This document shows positions 45,320 through 57,700 of a stretch of 64,000 bases of DNA, one piece after another. This DNA comes from Cyanophora paradoxa (lineage: Eukaryota; Glaucocystophyceae; Cyanophorales; Cyanophoraceae): positions 186,001 to 250,000 of the forward strand of contig QPMI01000472.1 in assembly GCA_004431415.1 (NCBI GenBank). The letters run 5' to 3'. The stretch's first letter is position 1, and every line of letters starts with the position of its first letter. The position numbers were made by a program, and so were the translations under genes. The notes under the pieces were generated by a model. The model did no database searches. It had not been told where the DNA came from and worked only from the letters and a program-made list of their open reading frames with translations.

Positions 45320-45592
45320 ATGGATGATAAAACAAAGAAATTCATAGAATCTGCAATGAAGGTTCATGGTGATGCTAAATTCGATTATACTGAGACAGTG
45401 TATAAGAAAGCACAAGAGAAGGTCTCTGTTAGATGCCTTAAATGCAACAAGATCCTGCAAACCTACCCATTTAATCATGTAAGGGGCAGTGGATGCAGAG
45501 AATGCAACAAGAAATCCTCTCATGCATATAGAAAAAAGACGACATCAGGAATTGTGATAGATGATAAACCAGTGGTACTGTACTTTGATTAG
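45320..45592 (+). CDS. Zinc-ribbon protein (treble-clef, DUF723-like)
   Basis: 90 residues: FIESAMKVHGDAKFDYTETV, VSVRCLKCNKILQTYPFNHV and GSGCRECNKK. The pattern HG-x-YDY ... C-x2-C ... Q-x-P ... H-x4-GC-x2-C is the repeat found in many phage and giant-virus proteins, often attached to nucleases. Here it stands alone, so it may be a DNA-binding remnant. It lies 26 bp after the fibre gene on the same strand. Confidence 0.6.
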   Translation: MDDKTKKFIESAMKVHGDAKFDYTETVYKKAQEKVSVRCLKCNKILQTYPFNHVRGSGCRECNKKSSHAYRKKTTSGIVIDDKPVVLYFD

Positions 45593-45778
45593 ATCTTTGA
45601 GAGAGAGATGAGGATCTTGCCCCATTTTCCCTTTGTGATTATGCATGTATCAAAACAGTTTGGACAGGTCTTATGGTAATGCAGCAGGATGATATCCACC
45701 AACTCATAAGGTAGCACTCTTGCTAAGATGGTTCGCATTCTACCAATCGCGTTTTTAATTTTTCTAAATTATTCATAA

Positions 45779-46180
45779 ATGAATACTCATCGAGGCTTCC
45801 ATGTGATGCTGGATTACAAATTCAGAACCCAATTAGCAGTAGGAATGGAGGACTTGGAGACAACAACCAGGTGGTTAATGCAGTTCTTGCAAACTATTAT
45901 TCAAGAGCAAGGTATTCGAGTAGTTCACAAGCATTGCGAGATTTTCGATGGTGGTATTTCTCCTCCTGGTTTTGCAATGGTTCTTCTGCTGGATGAGAGC
46001 CACTGCACTGCTCATTGTTACTCAAATGAAGGTATGTTGGCGATTGATATATTCAGTTGTGGATTAGAAGCAGAGAGAAAAACCACGAGAGTATCTCATG
46101 AGATAGATGAGAGAATAACAGGTGTGTTTTCAGGGTTGGAGAAATCGGAGAAACATAGAGTATTGCGATTTCCGAGTTAG
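45779..46180 (+). CDS. S-adenosylmethionine decarboxylase-like protein (SpeD type), second copy
   Basis: 133 residues, closely related to the element B protein (HRGFHVMLDYKF versus YRGYHVMLDYIT; SPPGFAMVLLLDESHCTAH). The E-S-H self-cleavage triplet is at 73-75, with His79 and Cys94 at +5 and +20 from Ser74, again the spacing of active SpeD enzymes. The frame is intact although the rest of element C is fragmentary. As in B, the gene is next to repeat-rich terminal sequence. Presumed product: decarboxylated AdoMet for polyamine synthesis, or another pyruvoyl decarboxylation. Confidence 0.8.
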   Translation: MNTHRGFHVMLDYKFRTQLAVGMEDLETTTRWLMQFLQTIIQEQGIRVVHKHCEIFDGGISPPGFAMVLLLDESHCTAHCYSNEGMLAIDIFSCGLEAERKTTRVSHEIDERITGVFSGLEKSEKHRVLRFPS

Positions 46181-46211
46181 TTGACACTGAGAAATTCAGA
46201 ATTTCAGATGG

Positions 46212-46365
46212 GCTTACTGAAAATGGTCCGATAATCGGGTGTGACACCTATTTAATTGACTGTGACGCCTGTGACAGGTGTGACACCTATTTTCAAACTT
46301 TTTAAATTTTTCAAAAATGACAGACTTTTGAAAACACCTGTCACACCTGTCACACCCGTCACACC
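46212..46365. repeat. GTGTGACAG foldback array, duplicate 1
   Basis: CTTACTGAAAATGG, then GTGTGACAC/GTGACAG units, a loop with TTTCAAACTTTTTAAATTTT, and inverted CTGTCACAC units. The loop and arms recur at 46501-46652. Confidence 0.85.
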
Positions 46366-46500
46366 AAATTAACAAAAGACTCTATTTATTACTGAGATTG
46401 TCAAGAATTTATTGTTGTCTTACTGAAAACAGTCTTTGTGACAGGTGTGACACCTTCAAAATCCACCCAACAATAGTCGATTTCATGAATACTTTTCTGT

Positions 46501-46652
46501 CTTACTGAAAATGGTAAGGAGATCGGGTGTGACAGATAGTTTAATTGAGTGTGACAGGTGTGACAGGTGTGACACCTATTTTCAAACTTTTTAAATTTTT
46601 CAAAAATGACAGACTTTTGAAAACACCTGTCACACCTGTCACACCTGTCACA
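46501..46652. repeat. GTGTGACAG foldback array, duplicate 2
   Basis: Second copy about 290 bp after the first, with the same CTTACTGAAAATGG lead and an identical loop. Three inverted CTGTCACAC units at the right arm. Confidence 0.85.
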
Positions 46653-47137
46653 GACATTCTACCCCTCTTACTGACTTTCTCAAAAACAAATATATCTCTT
46701 ACTGAATATCATTTGAATACTACCTGTCACACTTGAATTCATTTATTATGTTTTATAGAACATATGGAATCTAATCGATTGTTCAATTGGAGACCATGCA
46801 ACTCTGTGACACTTTTTGCGTTTTTCGATACAGAATGGGCGGTGGTCTACTTCAATACATGAGAGATATATCGAGTTTATGCGAATTTATGCGAATTAAT
46901 CGCGATTATATCGTTCTTTAAGTAGTTTAATGTTAATCTATCGCAGATTTGTATGTAAACAACAAAGTACATAATCAATCGATAAAAGATCAATTGAATC
47001 TATCGAAGTTTAATCGAAAATATGCATTTTGGTAAACGCGTTTTCATTTTTAATACAAAGTTTGCATTATTTTATACAAAGTTTGCATAAAAAGTTAAAG
47101 AAATTAATCGAAAAATATGTATTTTAGTATTAAATTA

Positions 47138-47222
47138 ACACATATTGAAAAACGAATTTAAATCCAGGAGCGAAGCGCGAAGCGCGAAGCGGAGGGATTT
47201 AAATTCGTTTTTCAATATGTGT
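47138..47222. repeat. Perfect 28-bp inverted repeat with GCGAAGC loop at the virus/host boundary
   Basis: Arms 47138-47165 and 47195-47222 are exact reverse complements (left arm begins ACACATATTGAAAAACG). The 29-bp loop is GCGAAGC-rich (GCGAAGCGCGAAGCGCGAAG). AT-rich viral DNA lies to the left and GC-rich coding DNA starts within a few bases to the right. Confidence 0.92.
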
Positions 47223-47936
47223 CGCAAGCTCCGCTCCACGCCGCTCGACGTCATCGCCAACGCGGCGAGCCTCGGCGGGGCCGCCATGGGCGCGGCCGGG
47301 CAGGCCCTCCTATGGCGGCCCTCCTCGCCTACCTCTTCGCCAAGCGCTTCCTGAGAGTGCGCCCGGCCCTGCAAACCTCAGCGTTTACCGTAGCCGATGG
47401 ACTCGCAGCGCAAGTTCGGGATCAGGGCGGACGAGACTGGCGACGACGTCCTTGCCGGCGGAGAGGCGCAGGCCGCGGAGCTCTTCCCCCGCGGCCCGCG
47501 CGAGCCCGCGCCCGCGCGAGAGCCCGCGCCCGCCGCCGTGCAGCGGCCCCCCAACGTCAGCGCCGCGGGGCCCCGGAGGCCCCCCAACGTCAGCACCGCG
47601 GGGCCCCGGAGGCCCCCCAACGTCAGCGCGGCGGGGTCCCGGGGGCCCGCCGACGTCAGCGCGGCGGTGCCCCAGAAGCCCGTGCACCTCTGGGGCATGG
47701 GCCTCGACGCGGGCGATGCCAAACCCAACGGGGGGCAACCGAAGCCGGGGCCGGCGAGACGCGAGTCGGTCTTCAGGTCGGCCCTGGCCCTGCCCCCCAG
47801 CCGGTACCGGTACCTAGGCCTACCGGTGCCCTCGACGAGCGAGGAAGGCAGCAGCGCGGACGGCGCCCCGGACGCCGCCGCCGGCCGCCGGCGGCAGGTC
47901 GCGAGCCTCAACGACATGCAAGCCGTCTACCTGTGA
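47218..47936 (+). CDS. Host membrane-protein gene, 3'-terminal part
   Basis: GC-rich, ending with a stop at 47934-47936. The 5' part reads LRSTPLDVIANAASLGGAAM and then, after a frame change or splice near 47300, MAALLAYLFAKRFLRVRP, a likely membrane helix. The last 179 residues are proline-rich with three or four RRPPNVSAAGP repeats and end VASLNDMQAVYL. The helix region resembles that of the convergent host gene (TAADLASLIGTALAAGGQIV), suggesting paralogues. The rest of the gene would be to the left, replaced by viral DNA, so this is a truncated host gene. Confidence 0.5.
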
Positions 47937-48769
47937 TTCGCTTCCCACGCCCCTCCCCGCGACCCATGACGTTCCTTCTGCTCTCTCTCATTATTAGCAT
48001 GTATAAATTTCGCCCCTGCCCCTCTTACCGAAACCCTTATATTTATGTCCTCTATGAACTAGCTTGATTGTATAATTTGAGAGATATAAGAGAGAAGAAG
48101 AGGGAGAGTCTGAGACAGAGGAGAGAGAGGAAGGGGTTGCGACAGGCATGCTGCGCTGGAGAAGCGTTGCAATTGGGTGTCAATGGGGTGTGGGATAGTG
48201 GGATGGGTGTCAACGACGGCGAACGAGCTAGGGCGGCGGTAGCTATCATCGTATACGTATAGGCGTTGATTCTCAGTACGTATACCGGCCGCGGGGTATC
48301 AAATTACTATCAATGCATGTGCGAGGTCCACTTTTGCAAAACGCCTCCGACGAGGTGCGCCGTACCCCTTCTTTTTTCCGCCGCGCCAGCCTGGCAGCGT
48401 GAACCCTTCGCAGTACCCCTTCCGGCCCGACTCGACGGGCGCTGCGCCCTCGTCGCGGGGGCGGTACGGGCGCTGGGGCAGCCCCCCGCGAAGCTTCCCC
48501 GTCTACCGCATTCTCGGTTTTTCGTTTTTCATTCGCAAATTTAAAAGAGAACTGAGCAGCAAGAATATGAGTATTGAATGCTTTCGGGCTCCCTCCGAAA
48601 AGACTGGACAGCAAAAAATGAGATGCGCAAGCATTACTGCACATGCAACAGCTACGCTGTTGTTTTGATCCGATGATCGCAAAAATGCCGAACTTCTATC
48701 TAGACCTGCGACACTGCACATGCAACAGCTATGCTCTATAACTATATGCCAATCGCAACTATATGCCAA
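47937..48769. other. Intergenic region between convergent host genes
   Basis: No credible gene. Contains a purine-rich GAGA tract (48080-48140) and a pair of ACTGCACATGCAACAGCTA-like repeats (about 48632 and 48713). It should hold the 3' untranslated regions of both host genes. Confidence 0.4.
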
Positions 48770-51700
48770 CTATTGGACGACATGAGAGAGATCTGACCGA
48801 CGGTCAGACGGGTCGTCCCCAGGATCTGGGGGACCCAGATGGGAGAGAAGGGGCGCGGGTCGAGAAGGAGGAAGCGGGGGCCCGCTGGAGGGGGCGGAAC
48901 CGGCGCCGACCCCGGCGCTGTTGCTTGAGTAGCTCGCGGCGCGGAGGCCGATGCTTGGCACCGACAGGGCGGAGCTGGGCGAAGGGGCTGACAGGGAAGC
49001 CGGCAGCGGGACAAGGCTGTACCGGCGCGCCAGCGCCGCGGTCGGTGCCGGCGGAGGTTCCAGCAGGGCGGCCGTGGCCGCGGGTTGCGCCAGGAGGCTG
49101 TGCCTCCGGGCGCCCGCCGGCCTTTTCGCACCTAGCGACGGCGACGGCGCTAGGCTGCCCCGCCTGGAGCGTGCGCGCAGGTCCGGCGTGGATGCCAGTG
49201 GCTGTACATGTGTGGCACTGGGCAGTTTCTGCACGGTCACGCCGACGGTCGCGGACATCGACCGCGGCGGGACATCGATATCGATCGTGGACGTCGGAGG
49301 CGGCAACTGCAGATCCAGAAAGCTCGCCCTGCGCGCGGCGGCGGCGGCGAGCGCTGGCGCTGACGGCGACGCCGGAGGCTGCACGCTGGACCGGCGCGAG
49401 GGCGCGGCCGTCGTGGCTTCGGCTTCGTTCGCAGGAGGCGACGGCCGCGGTGCCGCCAGCTGCAGGAGGCTGTTCCTGCGCGCGGCGGCCGCCGGCGACA
49501 TGGCCGCGTTCAGAGCCGTGAAGCGCGAATCGCGGAGGCCGAGGTGGCTGAAGCTGTAGGAAAAGGCGGGGCCGGACGTGTGGTGAATGAGCGGGAGAGA
49601 GCTCGAGCGGCCGCGCCGGAACTCCGGCTCTGGTTTCGCGGGTTCCGGCATTGGCGGGTGCCCGCTCAGCTCGATCACGGAGGCCACCCGCGCCCGCCGC
49701 AGCGGCGGCGGCGGCGGCGGCTGCGTCGGCAGGGGCGCCGAAGTTGAGGGTTCGAGAACGTCGCCGCTGGGCTCAGCGGCGGAATTCGAGGCCGAACTCG
49801 CAGGCGCTGACGGCGGCGGATCCGGAGCTGGCGGGTCCGGGCTGGGGGCGGGAGGATCCAGGGCTGCAGATGGTGGGGCGGCGTCGCCGCCTCGACCCGC
49901 GCTCCCGATGCTGCTCGTGCTCGCGGGCCACTTGAGTTCCAGGACCGATGCCGGCGCCGGCGCCGGCTGCGGCGGGTCCGAGGGAGACGGGCTCGGGAGG
50001 GTGTTCAGGGCGGGGGCCCGCGCGCCCTTCCCGCGGACCCTCTCGAACATCGCGGCGCGCATCTGCGCGCACGACTCGCATCGAACTCGACACCACAAAA
50101 GCTTCGCGGGGCTTCGGTTACCTGGGCGACCCGCCGCGCCGCGAAATACGCGAGGACGATCTGCCCGCCGGCCGCCAGGGCCGTGCCGATCAGCGAGGCA
50201 AGGTCGGCGGCCGTGTCCAGGTAGCTCGCGCGAATGACGCGGGAAACCTGCGTGCCAGTGCGCGCTCGGTTCGCTCGCAAACAGAATTAATAATGGTACA
50301 ATTATAGTCAATGTACTTGCTATAACTTTGATAATGGAATAGACTATTTGCATTTAGAAAACTTTAAATTAGTAAATGAAGATATTATTAGATATGATGT
50401 TAACTGAGACTTCTCAAATTTAAAGCCGCTCACGAGGAGGTAGACTTCGTTGACCGCCAGCTCCGCGCGGAAGCCGACGGACTCCACAGAGGCGCACGAC
50501 GGGTCGCTCAGCTGCCGCGTGAGCGAGCAGAGGCCCTGCGTGTGTGGCGACCTCACTGAGTCAGACAAAGGCACGCGAGGAAATGAAAGCTTTGAGCCGC
50601 GCACGAAGGAGGTCTCGTCGAGCTCGGCGTCGCGGTTGCTCGCCTGCCGCAGCGCCGCGTCATACTGCGGGACGCCGTCCGCCGCGTGCTCGAAGTGGAC
50701 GGGCGTGAGGAGGACGGGCACGGCGACGGGCCGCGCCCCGCGGAAGACCGTCAGCTGCTTCAGCTTCTCGTCCCTCGTGGACGTCGTCACCACGCCGCGG
50801 ATCGACGCGTACTTGGGCACCTGTTTACACAACATTAACGAATTCTCTAACGTTGTTTCTCAAATGAAGGAACCTTGACGGAGTAGCGGATGGCGACGGC
50901 GAAGGCGAGGCGGGAGACGAGGCGGAAGTCGACGGCGGCGGCGGCGGAGGCGGTGGACGCGACGCGGCAGGCTTCGCAGCGCCACGTCACCCTGCGGCGC
51001 GTCTCTCTAGACAGTCGGGAGGACGAAATCAAAGAAAAGGGCGCACGTGCAGGTCCGCTCGGAGACGTTGAAGGCGGCGGAGGCGACGCCCGCGGGCGCC
51101 TGCGTCTCGTTCACGGGGGAAATGGCGCGCCAGGAGACGACGACGCCCTCTGCCGTCGCGTTCGTTAAGGCGCCCCTCGAGGCGTTGGCCGCCGCCTGCT
51201 CCCGCACGAAGCAGGAGGGGCCCGCTGCCATCGCGCGCTCAGCGAAAACTTCGGAAAGGAATGGGAAGAAGCGCACCGGACCAGCCTAGGAAGCTGGCGG
51301 AGACCTCGACGGGACCCGCAATCGCCGCGGCCGAGGGCGACGTGCCGGACAGCAGCGTCTGCACCGTCTCGTAGTTCGCGATCGCCTGCGCCGCGTCGGC
51401 AGGGGAAAGGAAAGCGGAATTCGAAGGTTTTCGCGCACGAATTGGAGGACGACAAAGGAGGCTGTACATGTGCGCAGGAAATCAGAATTCGAACAATTCA
51501 AGAAACGACTGAGCGGAAACGGAGCGACTCGCCTGCGAGGAGGACGAGGCCCACGCCGATCACTGTCGCGAACGCGCCGGCGACGGATTTCGCGGCCTCA
51601 GTCTGCGTGGGCCCGTCCGTAGGTTCGCCCAGCTCCGATACCGGCGTAACGTTCCCAAAGGACACAACGCCGACGCTCCCGCGGCGGCCGGTGCGGGCGG

Positions 51701-54700
51701 CCGGCCCGAGCGGCCCGGAGGGCCCGATCTCGACCACGCTGCTCGCACGGCGACCGCCGCTTAGCGACGCGACGCTGGCCCTCCGCGAAACGCCTTCGAG
51801 CTTCGCCGCGCCGCCCGCGACCAACTGCCGCGCCGCCTCTCTGGCCGCGGCGCGCTCCGCGAGATCCCTCTTCGCGGCCGCGATGTCGTCCGTGTACAGC
51901 ACGTCCAGCCGCGAAACCTGCTCGTAATCAGCCCTCCGAACAAAGCGAAAAGCGAAAGAGCGCCGGCACGCACCTGCTTGCGGCGCTGGAGGCGCCGCGC
52001 CCCGCGCGAAGTCGCGCCCACTTTCGGTCGGGTCGGGACCTGCCACGGCACTAAGATGGAGAGAGACAAATCGAAGCCCGCGCACCCCGAAGCGGATGTA
52101 GCATGCCATGAGGAGGCCGACGAGGAGAACCGCGCCCCCGGCGGCGCCAGCCACCACCGCGAAGATGCGGTACAGCCGCTGCTTGGCCGCCTCGTCCGTC
52201 TTGATCTCCTGCCGGCCCCGGTGTCGCTCTCTCGAAGGAGCATCGCGTGGGATCCGGATAGCGCACTGCCCGGGTGACATTTGCGCTGTTCGTGTCGTAG
52301 ACGATGGCTTCGGTGACCAGGTCGACTTCGTCGCTCTCGAGCTCTAGATCTGCCCGCCGCGCGGCGCCGGCCTCCGCGCGCAGCGATCGCGACCGGCGCC
52401 TGCCATTCAAGTCAGAGATCCAAGCGCCATCAGTACGAGGGGAAACGATTTGCATTAGCACACAATAACAATTACTAGGAGTTTCCCATCGCCCAATTTA
52501 TCTCTCCGACTAGATAACACTGAGGACCGTCGAGTGCTGTTGTCATCAGTACGAGGGCGCGACGGACCGCGATCGCGACGGGGCCTGTGTGGCGATCGCC
52601 TGGGCCGCCTGCCCGATCAGGTTCCTGAAGAACGACACGTCGATCGGCTCCGACGTCGCCTGCGCTTCCGTTGGAACGCGAATCGCTCCAAAAGGACGCA
52701 AAAGCGCACCAGCGGGCACAGTTGCGCCTCGCTGCAGTTCCTGCAAGCGGTCGCGCCGGTTTCCGGCGTGAACGTGCCCGGCGGGCTGCGCAATAGCAGT
52801 TTCAGCCGCAGGAAGACCTTTTTAGAAGAGCAGCAGGCACCAGGGCGTGCAGTAGGCCATTGACGAGTTCCGGAACGTGCCCGGCGCGCAGGCCGTGCAG
52901 AACGTCTGAACGTCTGAACGCTTGAGAAAGAAAGAAAGCAAGCAAGAGGGAAAGCCGCACCACGGAACCGGCCTCACAGGCCGTGCAGCCCGTGGAGCCC
53001 TCGGCCGAGACCGAGTTCCGGGGGCACTCCGAGCACTCCTGGGAGCCCGGCGGCAGCTGGCGCCCCGCGGGGCAGGCAACGCAGCTGGTCCGCGAAGGAG
53101 GAGAGAAGAAGCCGGAGGGGCACCGGGAGCAGGCAGCATCTGTCTTGCAGCGTCAGCCTCCGAAAATGGGCCTCGACATGGATCGGACCTCCCGCGTTGG
53201 AGACGTTCAGCGGGCCGCAGAGGGCGCACCGGCCCGCGAGGGGGTAGTACCCAGCCTCGCAGTCTGCGAAAGAGCGAATTTGAATTACAGCCGGAGCGAA
53301 AGATTAAAGCAGAAGTCACTTTGGCACTCCGCGCGGTCGTCCCTCGGTACCTGGCCGGGCGGGCTGCGGCGCGATCGAATCGACCAAGCAAAATGCAATC
53401 AAGCGGAAGTAATGCAAACCAGGGGGCGCAGGCCGCGGATCCTGCCGCTCTGGCGACGTGCGCGGCTGGGCACGGCTCGCACGTGTCCACGGACGACCTT
53501 GCAGGCCTGAAGAACCCCTGCTCACGCACGGGGGCGTCGACTGAAAGAAATGCGATGCGGTTACACGCGTGGCGGACGGGGGCGCAGGGGAGGCAGGAGC
53601 GGCGGTCTGGCGATGAGGTGAAGCCCTGGTGTCAAACGGTCAGTGCTTTGGCTCCAGCGAAAGCGGCTCGCGCACCGCTGGGCACTCTGTGCAGTTGAAG
53701 GGCGTGCCCTCTCGGGGCGCGAAGCGACTCCTTGGGCACTGCGAAAAGACGTTCGCGGCCGCGAAACCGCCTGAAGACTTCGCGATTAACTGGGAAAGTC
53801 GCACCGTAACGCACTGCAGGGTCCCTTCGGGCATGAAGGTGCCTGCGAGCGATGGGGCGTGAGAGGCCGACAAGATCACCACTCACTGCATTCTCCGTCG
53901 CACCCGAACCACATCTGCGACAGGTATAAGGAGACGATCGAACGACCTCTAAGCCTTTAAAGCACTCACGGGATGCATCGCGTCGAGTCGTTCGATGGGT
54001 ACCACCCTGGTGCGCACTCGAGGCAGCCGCCGGCCGTCGCGGGCGGCGCCCACGTTCCCTGCTGGCGGTCAGCGCGGCATAATAAAGGGAGCGACAGTGT
54101 GCCGAGCACACCGCCTTGCAGGGGAGACACGAGCTCTGCTCGGGCGGTCAATTCAAGATGTATGTCGATGAAAAGGGCACGATGGCGGGCCGCCGCACTG
54201 TCCCGTCTGCCTGGAACGTGCCGCCGCCGCACTCGACGCACCGTGTCCTTTGCAAGCGCCCCTCAGTACAAATCAGGAAAAGCTTCGAGGAAGAAATGCA
54301 CCTGTCCGCGTTGCTGATGTGGCCGGGCGGGCACGCTTCGCAGGAGTCGGAGCCCGCGGCGCTGAAGAAGCCGTCCGGGCAGGGCGCCGCGGCCGACGGC
54401 GGCACGCAGTAGAACCCGGCCCGGCACAGCTCGCACGACGTCCCTTTCCGCGCCTCCGTCCCCGGCGCACTGCGAAAGAGCGGGCGTGAACAAATGCACA
54501 GCGGCACGCGAGAACTAGCGCACCACGGCGTGCAGGCGGCAGCCCCTTCCTTCGAGACGTATCCGGCGAGGCACTGCGGTCGGCGGTCAGTGGCAGTGCA
54601 AACAGCGTTCGTCGAGGCTTGCACCTCGGAGCACGAAGACATGTTCGCAGAGCGGAAGGTCCCCGCCCGGCACGGCCTGCGCATACGCGGCTCGGGGCGC

Positions 54701-57700
54701 GAAAAGGCGGTTGGAACCAGAGCGCACGAGCAGCCCTGGCCGTCGGGGTCCACCACCGTCCCCGGCTCGCTGCTCGCTGCGGTCAGCGGCGCGGCGGAAT
54801 GGGCCGGCGCCGTTCGGGCCGCACCACTCGAGGCACGCGGTGCGGCCCGGAACGGGCGAGAAAGTGTTGCCGACGCAGGCTTTGCACTCGTCCTCCACCT
54901 CGACTGTGCCTGCACGGCGCCGTGAGACGAACGCCTTGAGCTGTTCCGTCTCGAATTCCGCACCAGGCTCACACGGCTCGCACGCCGTTCTTTCGAGGTC
55001 CGGAACGGTCCCTGGCTCGCAGACAGTGTAGTTGCGGGATCCAGGGAGCGCGATGGCGCCGCGCGGCGCCTGGGCGCACGCCGCCATCGGCTCGTGCCTG
55101 TAAAAGCCCGCAAGGCAGGCTGCGCGAGCTTCAGCTGCGCTAACGACAGAGCCAATGAGTGGGCGCACGGCTGCACTCCTGGCCGTCCACGGAAACGAAG
55201 CCCTCCTTGCACAGATTGCAGGCGGTGCTGCCCGGGAGCGGCGCGACGCTGTTCACGCCGCACACAAGGCAAGTCTCGTTCGCCTGGTAGCTTCCTGCGC
55301 GCCCGCAGTCAGAAAAGCGCGCGAGCAAAACGGAAGCAAAAAAAAAAAGAAATACCGGGACCGCACGCGACGCACTCTGACTTGGGCCCGTTCGGGACAG
55401 TGCCGTCCTCGCAGACTTCGTACGTCGGGCTGCCAGCCAGCGCAACGGCGCCGGGCGGGACGGGGATGCAGTCCGACGCATTTTCCGGACGGTACAAGCC
55501 GGTGCCGCACGGGACGCACTTCTGCTGGTCAGCCGCTGCGACGCTGCCGGGCGGACACGCCTCGCAGGCGGTGGCTTTGTCCGCAGAGGAGATGTGGTTG
55601 TGCGGGCACCTGCAGGATTGCGTGCACGTGTGAGAGCCGGCACGAACAGAGGCATAGCAGCAGGACTCACGTCTCGCAGAAGCCGTCGTTCTCGTAGCCG
55701 CCCTTCAGACAAGGCGCGCAAGCCGCTTTGGGGCCGTCGGGCACCGTGCCGGGGAGGCAGAAGGTCGGCTCCGCCTGCCCGGGACCCGAGACGCTCTTGG
55801 GGGGGACGGGCTCGCATCCCGTCATGTTCACGGAGCGATAGCTGCCCGGCAGGCAGGGGAAGCAGTTCTGCGCGTAAACACCGTGGCACCTTCAGACGGA
55901 GATTAAGGAGAGCTCAAGGATTCAAAGACCTGCGAGCTCGCGTCCGCCACCTGCCCGGGCAAGCACGCCGTGCAGCTCGCACTCCCAGCAGACGGGGCCA
56001 CGTGATTCAGCGGGCACCTGCGCGCCAGCGGTCACGGGCGATCAAAAAAGCAAGGGGCAGGAGAAAATGCCTGCTGCACGTTGTTACATTGCTCTTGAAG
56101 CTCCCTGTCAGTCGTTTTCAGCGGGCGATGAGATTGAAGGGCGCTGCAAAGAGAGGCTCACCTTTCGGACAGGGCACGCAAACGTAAGACGAGCTGAAGA
56201 CGTTTGGTATGCTGCCGGGGCCGCAGGCGGTATAGCCCGCGGAGGCGGCGGGGGCCATTGCGCCCTCGGCAACGCGCTCGCAGGTTGCCATCGCCGCCGA
56301 CCGGTACTGGCCTGCGGGTTTTTCCGTCTCAGCACTGGAGCGATGCTTAAGCTTCTGCGCTCGCACCGCTGGGGCACGGGAAGCACGACTGCGAGTCCGG
56401 CGCGCTGACGTAGCCTGGAACGCAGCCCGTGCACGAGGCCAGGCCCTCCGTCGGTGCGAACGTGTTGAGGGGGCACCTGTGCCGATGGTTGTGCTCAGCT
56501 ACGCGCCGAGGGTTCGGAGAACGGCGCACCTCTGGCAATCGCCGCCCACCGAGAAAAGTCCTTTCGGGCAGCGCATGCATCTGTGCGAGAGATTTAGATT
56601 TAGCGAGCGCTGCGCAGCGGAACAAAAGGGCGCACTCGCTCCGCTCAACGTTGGGAACCGTGCCGTTCTTGCAGACGGCGCTCGCGTTCGAGGCGGCTGG
56701 CGCAACGCTAACTGCGTCGGCCACCGGTACGCAGACCGAGCCGCCGGCCGCGCGGAACGTGCCTGCAGCGGCGCGTGAGACGAAGACATTCAAAAAAAGC
56801 GCCGCAATCAGCAACGCACCCGGCCCGCAGGCGAAGCACAGGCGCCGGTCATCGGAGGAGAACATGCCCGGGGGGCACGCCGTGCAGTTTCTCGCTCCGG
56901 CAGTCGACACGGCATTCAGCGGGCAGCTGGCGCAGACGCCCGGGAGCGCCTCGTACGAACCCGCCGGGCACTGCGCGGAACTCAGCAAAGGCAAGCAAAA
57001 GGAAAGCGCCGCTGCCCACCGGCGTGCACTGCAGCCGGTCGGGGCCGGATACGAAGCCCGGACCGCAAGCGATCGGACTGCCCAAGCCGGAGGGGCACAT
57101 CGTGTCGATCGGACACAAGCTGCACTTGTTCGTCCCGTTGACTACGTAGAACCCGGCGGGACACCCCTGGCACCCGTCCTGCTGTGGTGCAGTGATCTGA
57201 CCCTGAGAAGAAAGATTCAGCCCGCAGATGGTCGAACATCAGCGATGCCGCGGTGCGAACGGCGGGACAGCTGAGACAGCTTCCATTGCGGCCGGCCGGG
57301 CTCCAAGTCCCTTTGCGAGGAGACCAGTAAGGAATGATGCCCCTCCGAAGCAGCGCAGCGCACCAGGCGGGCAGTCGAGGCACGTGATGTTGCCTTTTGG
57401 CAGGAACTGCCCGGCGGCGCACGGCTCGCAGTCGGTCTGACCCGCGTTTGGAACGTAGCCGGGCGGACCTGCGGTAGCGCTTCGTTAGCGGAGCTGCACG
57501 TCGACAACTTTTGCAGCCGACGGACATTTTTCGCAGCGGGTTGCGCCCGCCGGAGACCACTCGCCGGGGTGGCAGTCGAAGCAGCTCTTGATGTAAGAAA
57601 AGTAGGGATTCGTCACGAGGTAGGACCCCGCCGGGCTGCGCGCGCGCGGCGGGTCGAGGGCGACATTGGCGGCGAAGATTCCATGCACGTTCATGCGCAC

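Larger units (their letters stand above)
43143..47137. mobile_element. Element C: fragment of a third polinton-like virus
   Basis: AT-rich segment with an inverted-repeat block at its left end (43143-43915), four viral-type genes on the + strand and foldback repeat arrays. Two of the genes have counterparts in element B (fibre N-terminal domain; SpeD). No capsid, ATPase, polymerase or integrase genes remain. Its inverted terminal block is found again at 63005-64000, beyond about 16 kb of host DNA. Confidence 0.65.
46181..47137. other. Repeat-rich non-coding region of element C
   Basis: No gene. Contains two roughly 150-bp GTGTGACAG foldbacks that are duplicates of each other, separate single units near 46438, and an AT-rich stretch with many TCGA/ATCGAT sequences. 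At 46914-46929 TTCTTTAAGTAGTTT matches the distal half of the element A promoter, but no gene follows it on the - strand. Confidence 0.6.

Noticed and set aside
49587-50237. Long + strand frames overlapping the - strand host gene (and many others between 47 and 62 kb)
   Set aside because: In GC-rich coding DNA several frames stay open by chance. The - strand frames carry real domains (LamG-like, cysteine repeats, hydrophobic spans) and the + strand ones are Arg/Ala/Gly-rich with no recognisable fold.
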